Of a stretch of DNA of 12,488 nt, positions 1-7,071 are shown piece after piece. The position numbers and the translations under genes are program-made. Every line of letters starts with the position of its first letter. Positions within the stretch are counted from its first letter, which is position 1. The DNA comes from an uncultured Muribaculaceae bacterium (lineage in GTDB: Bacteria; Bacteroidota; Bacteroidia; Bacteroidales; Muribaculaceae): contig CAJTRC010000072.1 of assembly GCA_910578365.1 (NCBI GenBank), positions 1-12,488 of the forward strand. Reading direction: 5' to 3'. The notes beneath the pieces were generated by a model. That model was not told the origin of the DNA. It did not search any database and worked only from the letters and a program-made list of their open reading frames with translations.

Positions 1-2
1 TT

Positions 3-35
3 ACGGAGTATTACGAGAAACTGCATCCGCGTTAA
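3..35 (+). CDS. Possible C-terminal tail of the group II intron-encoded protein (partial)
   Basis: The frame starting at base 3 reads TEYYEKLHPR and then TAA at 33-35. The stop lies three bases before the domain V hairpin. Many bacterial group II introns encode a reverse transcriptase/maturase in domain IV that ends just before domain V, so position and strand fit. Ten residues are too few to identify a family by sequence, and the rest of the protein lies left of the window. The frame could be chance. Confidence 0.35.
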   Translation, partial: TEYYEKLHPR

Positions 36-37
36 GA

Positions 38-69
38 ACCGCCGTATGCCGAACGGCACGTACGGTGGT
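38..69 (+). ncRNA. Group II intron domain V (catalytic hairpin)
   Basis: Bases 38-46 (ACCGCCGTA) pair with 61-69 (TACGGTGGT) over 9 bp, including a G41-T66 wobble. A two-base bulge (C59, G60) follows, then a 4-bp upper stem (47-50 with 55-58) and a GAAC tetraloop (51-54). The catalytic triad is C40-G41-C42 with G41 in the wobble pair. The wobble position and bulge spacing match the canonical domain V, which binds the two catalytic metal ions in splicing. All expected elements are present, so this domain looks functional. Confidence 0.85.
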
Positions 70-71
70 GT

Positions 72-137
72 GAGAGGTCGGTAAACACGAAAGTAGGAGA
101 TAAACACCCTATGATTAGTGTTTACCTCCTACTCGAT
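72..137 (+). ncRNA. Group II intron domain VI with bulged branch-point A131
   Basis: GAGAGG (72-77) pairs with CCTACTC (128-134), leaving A131 unpaired. The stem continues after a small internal loop with GGTAAACAC (80-88) pairing GTGTTTACC (118-126). A131 lies six bases before the inferred 3' splice site at 137, the expected distance for the lariat branch point. The apical loop (89-117) is long and contains a second strand able to compete for 118-133 (see findings). Confidence 0.7.
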
Positions 138-144
138 TTTTTTT
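92..144 (+). terminator. Terminator-like hairpin overlapping intron domain VI
   Basis: AGTAGGAG-A-TAAACAC (92-107) pairs with GTGTTTA-C-CTCCTACT (118-133): 15 pairs with one A-C mismatch and a 10-base loop. It is followed by CGA and eight T (137-144). Taken alone it looks like an intrinsic terminator on the + strand. It cannot form together with domain VI, because both use 118-133. Confidence 0.5.
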
Positions 145-270
145 GGGGGCAAATTCAGATAATTAATCTACTTGCTTTTTATGCTTACTTTTGTAGCTGT
201 TGAAGGATGTAAGACCCCGTTCCACAATATTTGATAAGGCTTGGCCGAGGCGATGGCATCAAGTTGCAAA

Positions 271-1665
271 TTACTCCGGCCAGCAGGGGGTCGAGGAGGC
301 AATTTCCGGATTCGTAGACTTGTGGTACTGCGGGTCGAGGCCTTGGCGGCGCTGCGTACGGTAGTCGTCGAGGCAGTGCATGGCGTACTTGCCCAGCGGT
401 ATTATGGCGCAGAGGTTGCAGATGGCCATAAGGCTCATGGTAATGTCGGCCAGCGACCATACCACGCCGAGCGACGACACTCCGCCGGCAAATACAAACA
501 GTGTTACTATCACGCGGTAGAGCGTAACCCAGCGAGGGTTGCCGCTGATGAAGCGTATGTTGGTTTCGCCGTAATAGTAGTTGGCTACTATCGACGTAAA
601 TGCAAAGAACAGTATTGCCACGCTTACAAACCACGCGCCGGCGTCCGGAATAAGGCGGAATTCGGTGGCCAGCGCCTGCTGTGTCAGACTTATGCCTCCC
701 ACCGAGGCATCGACGTGTACGCCGCTGAGTAATATCAGCAATGCTGTGGCGGTGCAGATGAGCAGGGTGTCGGTAAATACACCAAGAGCCTGTACCAGGC
801 CTTGTTTGACCGGGTGCGACACATGGGCTGTTGCAGCCACGTTGGGTGCCGAACCCTCGCCGGCCTCATTGCTGAACAGGCCGCGGCGTATGCCCATGGC
901 CATGGCGCCGCCCATGGTGCCGCCGATGGCTTCGTTGACTCCGAAGGCATTTTCTACAATCAGTTTCAGCACCTGCGGCACACGCTCAATGTTTATGGTC
1001 ACAACAAGCAGCGCCACAAGTATATATGCCACAGCCATAATGGGTACCGCCCACTGGCTGAAGCGAGCTATTGATTTAAGTCCGCCCCATATTACCCAGC
1101 CGGCAAGCAGGCTTATGGTGGTGGCTGTTAGCCATACGGGGATGTTCCACGACGAGTTGAATGCCTCGGCTATGGTGTTGCTTTGCACCGAGTTATAGGC
1201 AAAACCGAATGTTATGGATATAAGCACGGCGAAAAGCACTGCCCAGCGGCGCGATTTCAGTCCGTGGAGTATGTAGTAGGCCGGGCCACCGCGGAAGCCT
1301 CCGTGGCCGTCCGGTACTTTGTAGAGCTGTGCCAGAGTCGATTCGACGAATGCCGATGCTGCGCCAAGCAGTGCCATCACCCACATCCAGAACACTGCTC
1401 CCGGGCCGCCTATGATTATGGCGGTGGCTACTCCGGCCAGGTTGCCTGTGCCCACGCGGCTGGCTATGGATACTGCGAATGCCTGAAACGAACTTATGCC
1501 GCTGTGGTTGCCGCGCGTTATAAGCTGGCGGCACATGTCGCCGAAAAGGGTGAACTGCACGCCGCGGAATCGTATGGTAAACCATATTGCCGCCGAAACC
1601 AGCAGTGGCAGCAGCAACCAGTCGCTCAGACTGTTGCCTATAACGTTAAGGATATTCTCAATCAT
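271..1665 (-). CDS. AGCS-family sodium:alanine/glycine symporter
   Basis: A 464-residue inner-membrane protein that, by family, imports alanine, glycine or a related small amino acid together with sodium ions. The sequence is strongly hydrophobic with about 11 membrane segments. The conserved AGCS block GTGNLAGVATAIIIGGPGA spans residues 72-90 and leads into FWMW, and another family block, RGLFSNEAGEGSAPNVAATA, lies in the middle. Length is normal. The start ATG (1663-1665) lies inside the end of the upstream Fur-family gene (ATGATTGA overlap of 8 nt), so the two are probably translationally coupled. No clear terminator is seen after the stop at 271. The exact substrate cannot be read from sequence; the family call is firm. 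Confidence 0.93.
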   Translation of the reverse strand: MIENILNVIGNSLSDWLLLPLLVSAAIWFTIRFRGVQFTLFGDMCRQLITRGNHSGISSFQAFAVSIASRVGTGNLAGVATAIIIGGPGAVFWMWVMALLGAASAFVESTLAQLYKVPDGHGGFRGGPAYYILHGLKSRRWAVLFAVLISITFGFAYNSVQSNTIAEAFNSSWNIPVWLTATTISLLAGWVIWGGLKSIARFSQWAVPIMAVAYILVALLVVTINIERVPQVLKLIVENAFGVNEAIGGTMGGAMAMGIRRGLFSNEAGEGSAPNVAATAHVSHPVKQGLVQALGVFTDTLLICTATALLILLSGVHVDASVGGISLTQQALATEFRLIPDAGAWFVSVAILFFAFTSIVANYYYGETNIRFISGNPRWVTLYRVIVTLFVFAGGVSSLGVVWSLADITMSLMAICNLCAIIPLGKYAMHCLDDYRTQRRQGLDPQYHKSTNPEIASSTPCWPE

Positions 1666-2083
1666 GGTTTCTGTGGCTTTGACATTCAGGGCAAAGACCT
1701 GTGGCTATAATGCTTACCGACCGGGTGCTGAAGCCTTTGGGTAAATCTATTTGCGGTATCGGTATGTTTTCGAGGCAAAAGTGCCGCTGGCAGTCGGTGC
1801 AGTAAAAGTGCGGATGCATGTCGTTGATGCTGCAGTGATTGTGGCCGCCGCAGGCCTCGTACCTGGTCACGCCGTCCATGCCGTTTATGGCATGCACTAC
1901 CTCGTGGGCCACAAATAGGTTGAGTACACGGAAGATGCTCGATTTGTCGAGTGTGCCGAGTTCGCTTTCGAGTTCGCTCAGCGACAGCGGTCCGTGTGCC
2001 TGGCGCAGTTGCCGCAGCACGAGTATGCGGTTGGGAGTTTCCTTTACCCCGCGGCTTTTCAGTATGGTGATTTCGTCGGACAT
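1658..2083 (-). CDS. Fur-family metal-responsive transcriptional regulator
   Basis: A 141-residue protein with the Fur fold: an N-terminal winged helix with a recognition helix around residues 46-57 (DKSSIFRVLNLF), then a metal-binding dimerisation domain. Two CxxC pairs, C95/C98 and C131/C134, match the structural zinc site, and H81, H83, H90 and H92 are candidate regulatory-metal ligands (motif HPHFYC). Fur-family proteins act in the cytoplasm as metal- or peroxide-sensing repressors. The LPKGFSTRSVSI stretch before the last CxxC recalls zinc-sensing Zur, but the subfamily (Fur, Zur or PerR) cannot be decided. It is first in a leftward pair with the AGCS symporter and faces a divergent hydrolase gene 72 bp away, which it could regulate. 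Confidence 0.9.
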   Translation of the reverse strand: MSDEITILKSRGVKETPNRILVLRQLRQAHGPLSLSELESELGTLDKSSIFRVLNLFVAHEVVHAINGMDGVTRYEACGGHNHCSINDMHPHFYCTDCQRHFCLENIPIPQIDLPKGFSTRSVSIIATGLCPECQSHRNHD

Positions 2084-2101
2084 AATTATGGATTATGATT
2101 A

Positions 2102-2109
2102 CAAAGTTA
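2102..2109 (-). promoter_or_regulatory. Putative -7 box for the Fur-family gene
   Basis: On the minus strand this reads TAACTTTG, an exact match to the Bacteroidetes sigma-ABfr -7 consensus TAnnTTTG. It lies 18 bp upstream of the ATG at 2083. No good -33 TTTG is seen at the usual spacing. Confidence 0.55.
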
Positions 2110-2118
2110 CGTATTATA

Positions 2119-2150
2119 TTTGTGAAATAGCCATAAATTATATAAATTTG
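2119..2150 (+). promoter_or_regulatory. Bacteroidetes-type promoter for the hydrolase gene
   Basis: TTTG (2119-2122), a 20-bp spacer and TAAATTTG (2143-2150) fit the -33/-7 consensus exactly. Transcription would begin only a few bases before the ATG at 2156, giving a leaderless or nearly leaderless mRNA. A second -7 match, TATATTTG (2115-2122), overlaps the -33 element and would give a leader of about 30 nt, but it lacks a -33 partner. Confidence 0.55.
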
Positions 2151-2155
2151 CCATT

Positions 2156-3172
2156 ATGAAATTGAACAGATATATTGCCTGGGCATTGCTGGCCGCGGGC
2201 ATGCATAGTATGGCGTACGGCTTCGAGGCCCGCGACCTTAAAGTATATAACAGCGCAGACCGGGTTTTGCTCGGCGGCACGTTGACCACGCCTTCCGGAA
2301 AATCGCCCAAAGCCGCACTGGTGCTTGCCACCGGCAGCGGCTCGCAGAACCGCGACGAGGAGGTGATGGGGCACCGGCCGTTCAAGGTAATTGCCGAATA
2401 TCTGTCGGATAACGGATATGCGGTGCTGCGCCTCGATGACCGCGGGGTGGGGGAAAGCACCGGCGACCCGGCAAAGTCGACTTCCGACGACTATGCAGCC
2501 GACCTCGGCGCAGCCATTTCGGTTCTTGACTCGCTGTTGGGGCATGAACTGCCCAAGGGCGTACTTGGCCACTCCGAGGGTGGCTCCGTGGCCGTGAAGA
2601 TGGCAAACCGCAATCCGGAATGCCGTTTCATAGTCACCATGGGTTGTCCGGCGTGGGCCGGCGACTCAATAATAATGTCGCAGTCCCGGGCCTTGGCCAC
2701 TTCAGTAATCGGACGCTGGGATGGCGAAGCACGCCAGCGGCGTCTGATGGATATTGTAAAGTCGGATATGTCAGACGCCCTGGTGGCATCGGCACTCTAC
2801 ATGGAGCTGGCGGCCGACCTGGGCGAGAACGCCGCGATACCACAGGTGCAACAGCAGCTTTCACAAACAGTGGCGGTGATGTCAGCACCATCGTACCGCA
2901 GCATAGTGAAGTATAATCCGGCCGATGATATACGTAGCGTGAATGTGCCGTGGCTGGCTCTAAACGGCGAGAAGGATATGCAGGTTCTGCCGGGTAATAT
3001 CACAACCATAAAAGAACTCAATCCGTCTGCCGACGCACGGGTAATTGCGGGGCACAACCATCTGATGCAACACTGCAATACGGGCATGGTGCAAGAGTAC
3101 CGGAGCATAACAGAAGATATATCGGACGATGTGTTGCGCATGATTCTTGACTGGCTCGACGCTATGTATTGA
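2156..3172 (+). CDS. Secreted alpha/beta hydrolase (serine esterase/acyl-hydrolase type)
   Basis: A 338-residue protein with an N-terminal signal peptide (about residues 1-22, hydrophobic core IAWALLAAG), so probably periplasmic or exported. The alpha/beta-hydrolase core carries the oxyanion-region motif ATGSGSQNRDE (58-68), DDRGVGES (94-101) and the nucleophile elbow GHSEG with Ser140. Asp274 (NGEKD) and His302 (HNHLMQ) are likely the rest of the triad. The GSGSQNRDE block is typical of EstD-like hydrolases. Substrate is unknown. The chosen start gives a proper signal peptide; later ATGs would cut into it. It is divergent from the Fur-family gene and 56 bp upstream of the PerM-like gene, probably co-transcribed with it. 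Confidence 0.85.
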   Translation: MKLNRYIAWALLAAGMHSMAYGFEARDLKVYNSADRVLLGGTLTTPSGKSPKAALVLATGSGSQNRDEEVMGHRPFKVIAEYLSDNGYAVLRLDDRGVGESTGDPAKSTSDDYAADLGAAISVLDSLLGHELPKGVLGHSEGGSVAVKMANRNPECRFIVTMGCPAWAGDSIIMSQSRALATSVIGRWDGEARQRRLMDIVKSDMSDALVASALYMELAADLGENAAIPQVQQQLSQTVAVMSAPSYRSIVKYNPADDIRSVNVPWLALNGEKDMQVLPGNITTIKELNPSADARVIAGHNHLMQHCNTGMVQEYRSITEDISDDVLRMILDWLDAMY

Positions 3173-3184
3173 ACATTTTTGCTT

Positions 3185-3225
3185 CTTGCGGATTATAACT
3201 ACAAGAAAACTTTTTCATCCGCAAG
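3185..3225. repeat. Perfect 9-bp inverted repeat in the hydrolase/PerM-like spacer
   Basis: CTTGCGGAT (3185-3193) is exactly complementary to ATCCGCAAG (3217-3225), with a 23-base centre. The right arm ends three bases before the ATG at 3229, where a ribosome would bind. No T tract follows, so it is not a standard terminator. It could be an operator or an RNA hairpin limiting translation. Confidence 0.6.
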
Positions 3226-3228
3226 TTT

Positions 3229-4296
3229 ATGTCATACTCCCGACCAATAACTTTCGACCGTGTAATTCGAGTGCTTGGCTCACTGGCGGTAATAGCCGTG
3301 CTTGTATGGCTTGTGAACGAGCTGAAGGACGTATTGCTGCCGTTTGGTCTGGCGTGTCTGATTTCATATCTGCTCGAACCTCTGGTGGAATGGCAGCAAC
3401 GGGTGCTTAAACTTAAACACCGGGGCTTGCCCGTGCTGTTGACGCTGATAGAAGCAACTCTGGCGCTCGGGGTGCTGGCTTACTTTTTCATACCGTCGGC
3501 GCTGAACGAAATCGACCAGGTCGACGAACTGATCAAAGCTTCGGCGGATAAGGGCCGCCAGTCATCGCTGCTGCCTCCCGAACTGCAGGAATATCTGCGC
3601 AACACCCTCCGCTCCGAGAACCTTACGCAGATTCTTGCCGGAAGCCGTCTGGAAACCATTCTCAACAAAGGTACCACCGTATTGACAGCCACGGTCGATT
3701 TTCTGATGCACACCCTCGAGTGGCTTCTGACCTTTATCTATGTGATATTCATAATGCTCGACTATAAACGCATTATGCGAGGTTTCAAGGCTATGGTTCC
3801 GCCGTCGTACCGCCGTACCGTCTATAAGGTTGGCGACGATATAGCCCGCAACATGAATATCTACTTTCGTTCGCAGGCCGTTATAGCTGCCTGCGCCGCG
3901 GTGTTCTATTGCATAGGATTTTCGATTGTAGGCTTGCCGATGGCCATAATCATGGGCATAGTAGTGGGCGTGCTGTACATGATACCTTACTTTCAGTATG
4001 TAACTCTCATACCTGTGGCCTTGCTCTGCTACATCTGTTCGCTAACCGGCGAGGTGGGTTTCTGGACCGAACTTGGCAAATGCGCCCTGGTATACGTAAT
4101 CAGTCAATGTATCTGCGACTACGTGCTTACCCCAAAGATAATGGGCAAAACACTGGGCTTGAATCCGGCCATCATTCTGCTGTCGCTGTCGGTGTGGGGT
4201 TCGCTGATGGGGCTGGTAGGCATGATTATAGCCTTGCCGCTGACCGCACTGATGATTGCTTACTACAACGAATATGTAATAAAGCAGGGCCGTTGA
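3229..4296 (+). CDS. AI-2E family (PerM/TqsA-like) membrane protein
   Basis: A 355-residue polytopic inner-membrane protein of the AI-2E transporter family, whose members have been linked to autoinducer-2 export, ion antiport or permease functions. Two N-terminal membrane segments lie at about residues 13-50 and a third at 67-88. A mostly soluble helical stretch spans roughly 90-150. A hydrophobic C-terminal half carries the family's DYKRIMRGF region and the block LTPKIMGKTLGLNPAIILLS near the end. Length is usual for the family. It follows the hydrolase after 56 bp containing a perfect inverted repeat. There is no terminator before thrS, which has its own promoter. Transport substrate is not predictable. 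Confidence 0.9.
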   Translation: MSYSRPITFDRVIRVLGSLAVIAVLVWLVNELKDVLLPFGLACLISYLLEPLVEWQQRVLKLKHRGLPVLLTLIEATLALGVLAYFFIPSALNEIDQVDELIKASADKGRQSSLLPPELQEYLRNTLRSENLTQILAGSRLETILNKGTTVLTATVDFLMHTLEWLLTFIYVIFIMLDYKRIMRGFKAMVPPSYRRTVYKVGDDIARNMNIYFRSQAVIAACAAVFYCIGFSIVGLPMAIIMGIVVGVLYMIPYFQYVTLIPVALLCYICSLTGEVGFWTELGKCALVYVISQCICDYVLTPKIMGKTLGLNPAIILLSLSVWGSLMGLVGMIIALPLTALMIAYYNEYVIKQGR

Positions 4297-4350
4297 TAAA
4301 AGATGTGAAAAATATTTACGGAAAAGCTTCGTCGATTCAATAAAAATTCG

Positions 4351-4358
4351 TAACTTTG
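4351..4358 (+). promoter_or_regulatory. Putative -7 box for the thrS operon
   Basis: TAACTTTG matches TAnnTTTG exactly and lies 63 bp before the thrS ATG. The -33 region is only a weak TTCG at 4328-4331. The resulting leader of about 55-60 nt contains a small hairpin (TGCC 4371-4374 with GGCA 4380-4383) of uncertain meaning. Confidence 0.5.
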
Positions 4359-4421
4359 CGCGAAAGTTTGTGCCTACAGGGCATTTGTACGCTCTGTTGG
4401 CTCATATTTAATGTTTTAGAA

Positions 4422-6359
4422 ATGATTAATATCACTTTTCCCGACAATAGCGTAAAGCAATTCGAGTCCGGCGTGACTCCGCTCGACATAGCCAAAAGTA
4501 TCAGCCCGCGCCTGGCGCAGGATGTACTTGCTGCATCGGTCAACGACTGTGAGTGGGATCTCAGTCGCCCTATTGTCGAAGACGCATGCCTTAAACTTTT
4601 CAAGTGGGAAGACCGCGAAGGCAAGCACGCATTCTGGCACAGTAGCGCCCACCTGCTCGCCGAGGCACTGCAGGAACTTTACCCGGGTGTGAAGTTCGGT
4701 ATCGGCCCGGCAATCGAAAATGGTTTCTACTACGACATCGACCCCGGTGACCACAAACTTACAGATGCCGATTTTGCCAAAATCGAGCAGAAAATGCTTG
4801 AGCTCGCACGCAAAAAAGAGGATATCGTACGCGCTGACATCAGCAAGGCCGACGCTCTGAAACTCTTTAGCGAGCGTGGCGAAAACTATAAATGCGAACT
4901 CATAGCCGACCTCGAAGACGGTAATATCACTACATATACCCAGGGCGCCTTTACCGACCTCTGCCGCGGCCCTCACATCCCCAACACAGCCCCCATCAAG
5001 GCCGTGAAGGTGACATCGCTTGCCGGTGCATACTGGCGAGGCGACGAAAAACGTCCGCAGCTTACCCGTGTGTACGGTATCAGTTTCCCAAAGAAATCGA
5101 TGCTCGACGAGTATCTGGTGCTGCTTGAAGAAGCCAAGAAGCGCGACCACCGCAAGCTGGGCAAAGAAATGGAACTCTTTGCTTTCTCGCAGAATGTGGG
5201 CGCCGGCCTGCCACTGTGGTTGCCGAAAGGCGCCGCTCTGCGCGACCGCCTGGAGCAGTTCCTGCGCAAAATTCAGAAGCAGTACGGCTACCAGCAGGTA
5301 ATTACTCCGCACATCGGCAACAAGAATCTGTACGTGACCTCCGGTCACTACGCAAAATACGGCAAGGACTCTTTCCAGCCCATCCATACTCCGGAAGAAG
5401 GCGAAGAGTATCTGCTCAAACCAATGAACTGTCCGCATCACTGCGAGATATTCCGTGCCTTCCCGCGCAGCTACCGCGAACTGCCCCTGCGTCTGGCCGA
5501 ATTCGGTACCGTGTACCGCTACGAACAGAGCGGCGAGCTTCACGGACTGACCCGCGTGCGCGGTTTTACACAGGACGATGCTCACATATATTGCTCGCCC
5601 GACCAGATTAAGGATGAATTCCTTAAGGTAATGGATATTATATTCTATATATTCAAAGCCTTGAAATTCGAAAACTTTGAAGCACAGATTTCGCTGCGCG
5701 ACCCCAATAACAAGGAAAAATATATTGGTAGCGACGAAAACTGGCATCTGGCCGAACAGGCAATCATCGAGGCTTGCGCTGAAAAGGGCCTTAACGCCCG
5801 CACCGAATTGGGCGAGGCTGCATTCTATGGCCCCAAGCTCGACTTTATGGTCAAAGATGCTATTGGCCGCCGCTGGCAGCTGGGTACAATTCAAGTAGAC
5901 TACAACCTGCCTGAGCGCTTCCAGCTTGAATACACCGGCGCCGATAACCAGAAACACCGCCCGGTGATGATACACCGTGCCCCGTTCGGCTCGATGGAAC
6001 GCTTCGTGGCCGTGCTGCTTGAACACACCGCCGGACGCTTCCCGCTGTGGCTCGCGCCGGACCAGGCCGTGATTCTGCCCATCAGCGAAAAGTTCAACGA
6101 CTACGCCTACGAGGTAGCCAAAGAACTCGCCAAGCAGGATATTCGCGTGACCGTTGACGATCGTAACGAGAAAATCGGCCGCAAAATACGCGACAATGAG
6201 CTCAAACGCATACCCTATCTGCTCGTTGTTGGCGAAAAAGAGGCACAAAATGGCGAAGTTTCCGTAAGAAAACAGGGCGAAGGCGACCAAGGTTCGATGA
6301 AAATTGCTAACTTTGCAGAAAATCTCACCAGCGAAGTCAACCAACAAATCAACCAATAA
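4422..6359 (+). CDS. thrS: Threonyl-tRNA synthetase
   Basis: A 645-residue class II synthetase that charges tRNA-Thr with threonine in the cytoplasm. Order: TGS domain (about 1-64), editing domain with H73, H77, C181 and H185, catalytic core, and C-terminal anticodon-binding domain. The catalytic zinc ligands are C337 (MNCPHH), H388 (DDAHIYC) and H518 (MIHRAPFGSMERF); all sit within a few positions of the E. coli residues. Motif 2 (TVYRYEQSGELHG) is intact. A longer reading frame opens at a TTG at 4356, but the ATG at 4422 gives MINITFPDNS, the normal TGS start, and places the promoter outside the gene. It leads the operon thrS-infC-rpmI-rplT; infC begins 7 bp after its stop. Confidence 0.98.
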   Translation: MINITFPDNSVKQFESGVTPLDIAKSISPRLAQDVLAASVNDCEWDLSRPIVEDACLKLFKWEDREGKHAFWHSSAHLLAEALQELYPGVKFGIGPAIENGFYYDIDPGDHKLTDADFAKIEQKMLELARKKEDIVRADISKADALKLFSERGENYKCELIADLEDGNITTYTQGAFTDLCRGPHIPNTAPIKAVKVTSLAGAYWRGDEKRPQLTRVYGISFPKKSMLDEYLVLLEEAKKRDHRKLGKEMELFAFSQNVGAGLPLWLPKGAALRDRLEQFLRKIQKQYGYQQVITPHIGNKNLYVTSGHYAKYGKDSFQPIHTPEEGEEYLLKPMNCPHHCEIFRAFPRSYRELPLRLAEFGTVYRYEQSGELHGLTRVRGFTQDDAHIYCSPDQIKDEFLKVMDIIFYIFKALKFENFEAQISLRDPNNKEKYIGSDENWHLAEQAIIEACAEKGLNARTELGEAAFYGPKLDFMVKDAIGRRWQLGTIQVDYNLPERFQLEYTGADNQKHRPVMIHRAPFGSMERFVAVLLEHTAGRFPLWLAPDQAVILPISEKFNDYAYEVAKELAKQDIRVTVDDRNEKIGRKIRDNELKRIPYLLVVGEKEAQNGEVSVRKQGEGDQGSMKIANFAENLTSEVNQQINQ

Positions 6360-6366
6360 ACACTGA

Positions 6367-6969
6367 ATGGAGAAAAAACCCTTTAATCCCGCCTATCGGC
6401 CACCACGGCCACAGGGCAACAATGGCCCCCGTCAGCCTCAGCGACGCAACGACCGCAACAACAATGCGCCAAACGCCATAAACGAACATATACGCGCTCG
6501 CGAAGTACGTATGGTAGGCGACAACGTAACCCCGGGTATATACACCATTCAGGAGGCTCGCCGTATTGCCGAGGAACTCGAACTCGATTTGGTGGAGATT
6601 TCTCCCACCGCCGACCCACCGGTGTGCAAGGTACTCGACTATCAGAAGTACCTGTACCAGCAGAAGAAAAAAGCCAAGGAAATCAAAGCCAAGGCAACTA
6701 AAGTAGTAGTGAAAGAAATTCGTTTCGGCCCTCAGACCGACGACCACGACTACAACTTCAAGCTCAAGCACGCCGTCGGATTCCTGCAGGAAGGCGCCAA
6801 GGTGAAAGCCTATGTGTTTTTCAAGGGCAGATCTATTCTGTTCAAAGAGCAGGGCGAAGTTCTGCTGCTGCGTTTCGCAAACGACCTCGAAGATTACGGT
6901 AAGGTAGAGCAGATGCCCGTGCTGGAAGGAAAGCGCATGATTATAATGCTCTCGCCTAAAAAGAAATGA
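6367..6969 (+). CDS. infC: Translation initiation factor IF-3
   Basis: A 200-residue protein that binds the 30S subunit, blocks premature joining of 50S and checks start-codon pairing. After an N-terminal extension of about 38 residues rich in Asn, Arg and Pro comes the IF3-N domain (NEHIRAREVRMVGD onwards), a Lys-rich linker helix (QQKKKAKEIKAKA) and the IF3-C domain (VKEIRFGPQTDDHDYNFKLK). The N-terminal extension is common in Bacteroidetes. The start codon is ATG, not the rare AUU that mediates IF-3 autoregulation in E. coli, so that mechanism is not expected here. It lies 7 bp after thrS and 102 bp before rpmI. Confidence 0.97.
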   Translation: MEKKPFNPAYRPPRPQGNNGPRQPQRRNDRNNNAPNAINEHIRAREVRMVGDNVTPGIYTIQEARRIAEELELDLVEISPTADPPVCKVLDYQKYLYQQKKKAKEIKAKATKVVVKEIRFGPQTDDHDYNFKLKHAVGFLQEGAKVKAYVFFKGRSILFKEQGEVLLLRFANDLEDYGKVEQMPVLEGKRMIIMLSPKKK

Positions 6970-7071
6970 CATAACGCCGCTGTTACGTGTGACGACGGCA
7001 TAATCAGCAAACGACCTGTGCCACGTGTGGCATGGTTCTATATACGAATTAATAAATCAAAGTACAAAACA
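6970..7071 (+). promoter_or_regulatory. Structured infC-rpmI spacer with two CGTG-capped hairpins
   Basis: Two hairpins occur. One spans 6976-6999: GCCG pairs CGGC, then after one mismatch a further five pairs including wobbles, with loop CGTG. The other spans 7019-7032: TGCCA pairs TGGCA, again with loop CGTG. Both loops are closed by an A-T pair. Neither has a T tract, so they are not terminators. Spacers before rpmI/rplT hold L20 autoregulatory sites in other bacteria; that role here is inference. Confidence 0.4.

Larger units (their letters stand above)
1..137 (+). mobile_element. 3' end of a group II intron (5' part outside the window)
   Basis: The segment holds a complete domain V (38-69) followed by domain VI (72-134) with a bulged A, and ends in CGAT at 134-137, matching the AY ending usual for group II introns. 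Group II introns are self-splicing retroelements that move as RNA with the help of their encoded reverse transcriptase/maturase. The + strand orientation is set by the domain V/VI order. The inferred splice site is after T137, so the 3' exon starts with a T run (138-144) and GGGGG. The domain V triad is CGC, as in bacterial class C and some other classes. The 5' exon and most of the intron are not in the window, so class and intactness cannot be settled. Confidence 0.8.

Noticed and set aside
4371..4383. thrS leader hairpin as an autoregulatory operator
   Set aside because: Only 4-5 bp and no resemblance to the anticodon-like arms of the E. coli thrS operator.
4356..4421. N-terminal extension of ThrRS from a TTG start
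   Set aside because: The 22 extra residues are unlike ThrRS, overlap the promoter's -7 box, and the ATG at 4422 gives the standard TGS-domain start.
4416..6356. 646-codon open frame antisense to thrS
   Set aside because: It mirrors thrS almost exactly, has no recognisable domain, and is explained by codon bias on the coding strand.
6349..6972. 207-codon frame antisense to infC
   Set aside because: A shadow of infC; the plus strand encodes a complete, well-recognised IF-3.
7018..7071. N-terminal extension of L35 from a GTG start
   Set aside because: L35 proteins start at MPKIK/MPKMK; the ATG at 7072 fits, and the upstream part contains a hairpin.
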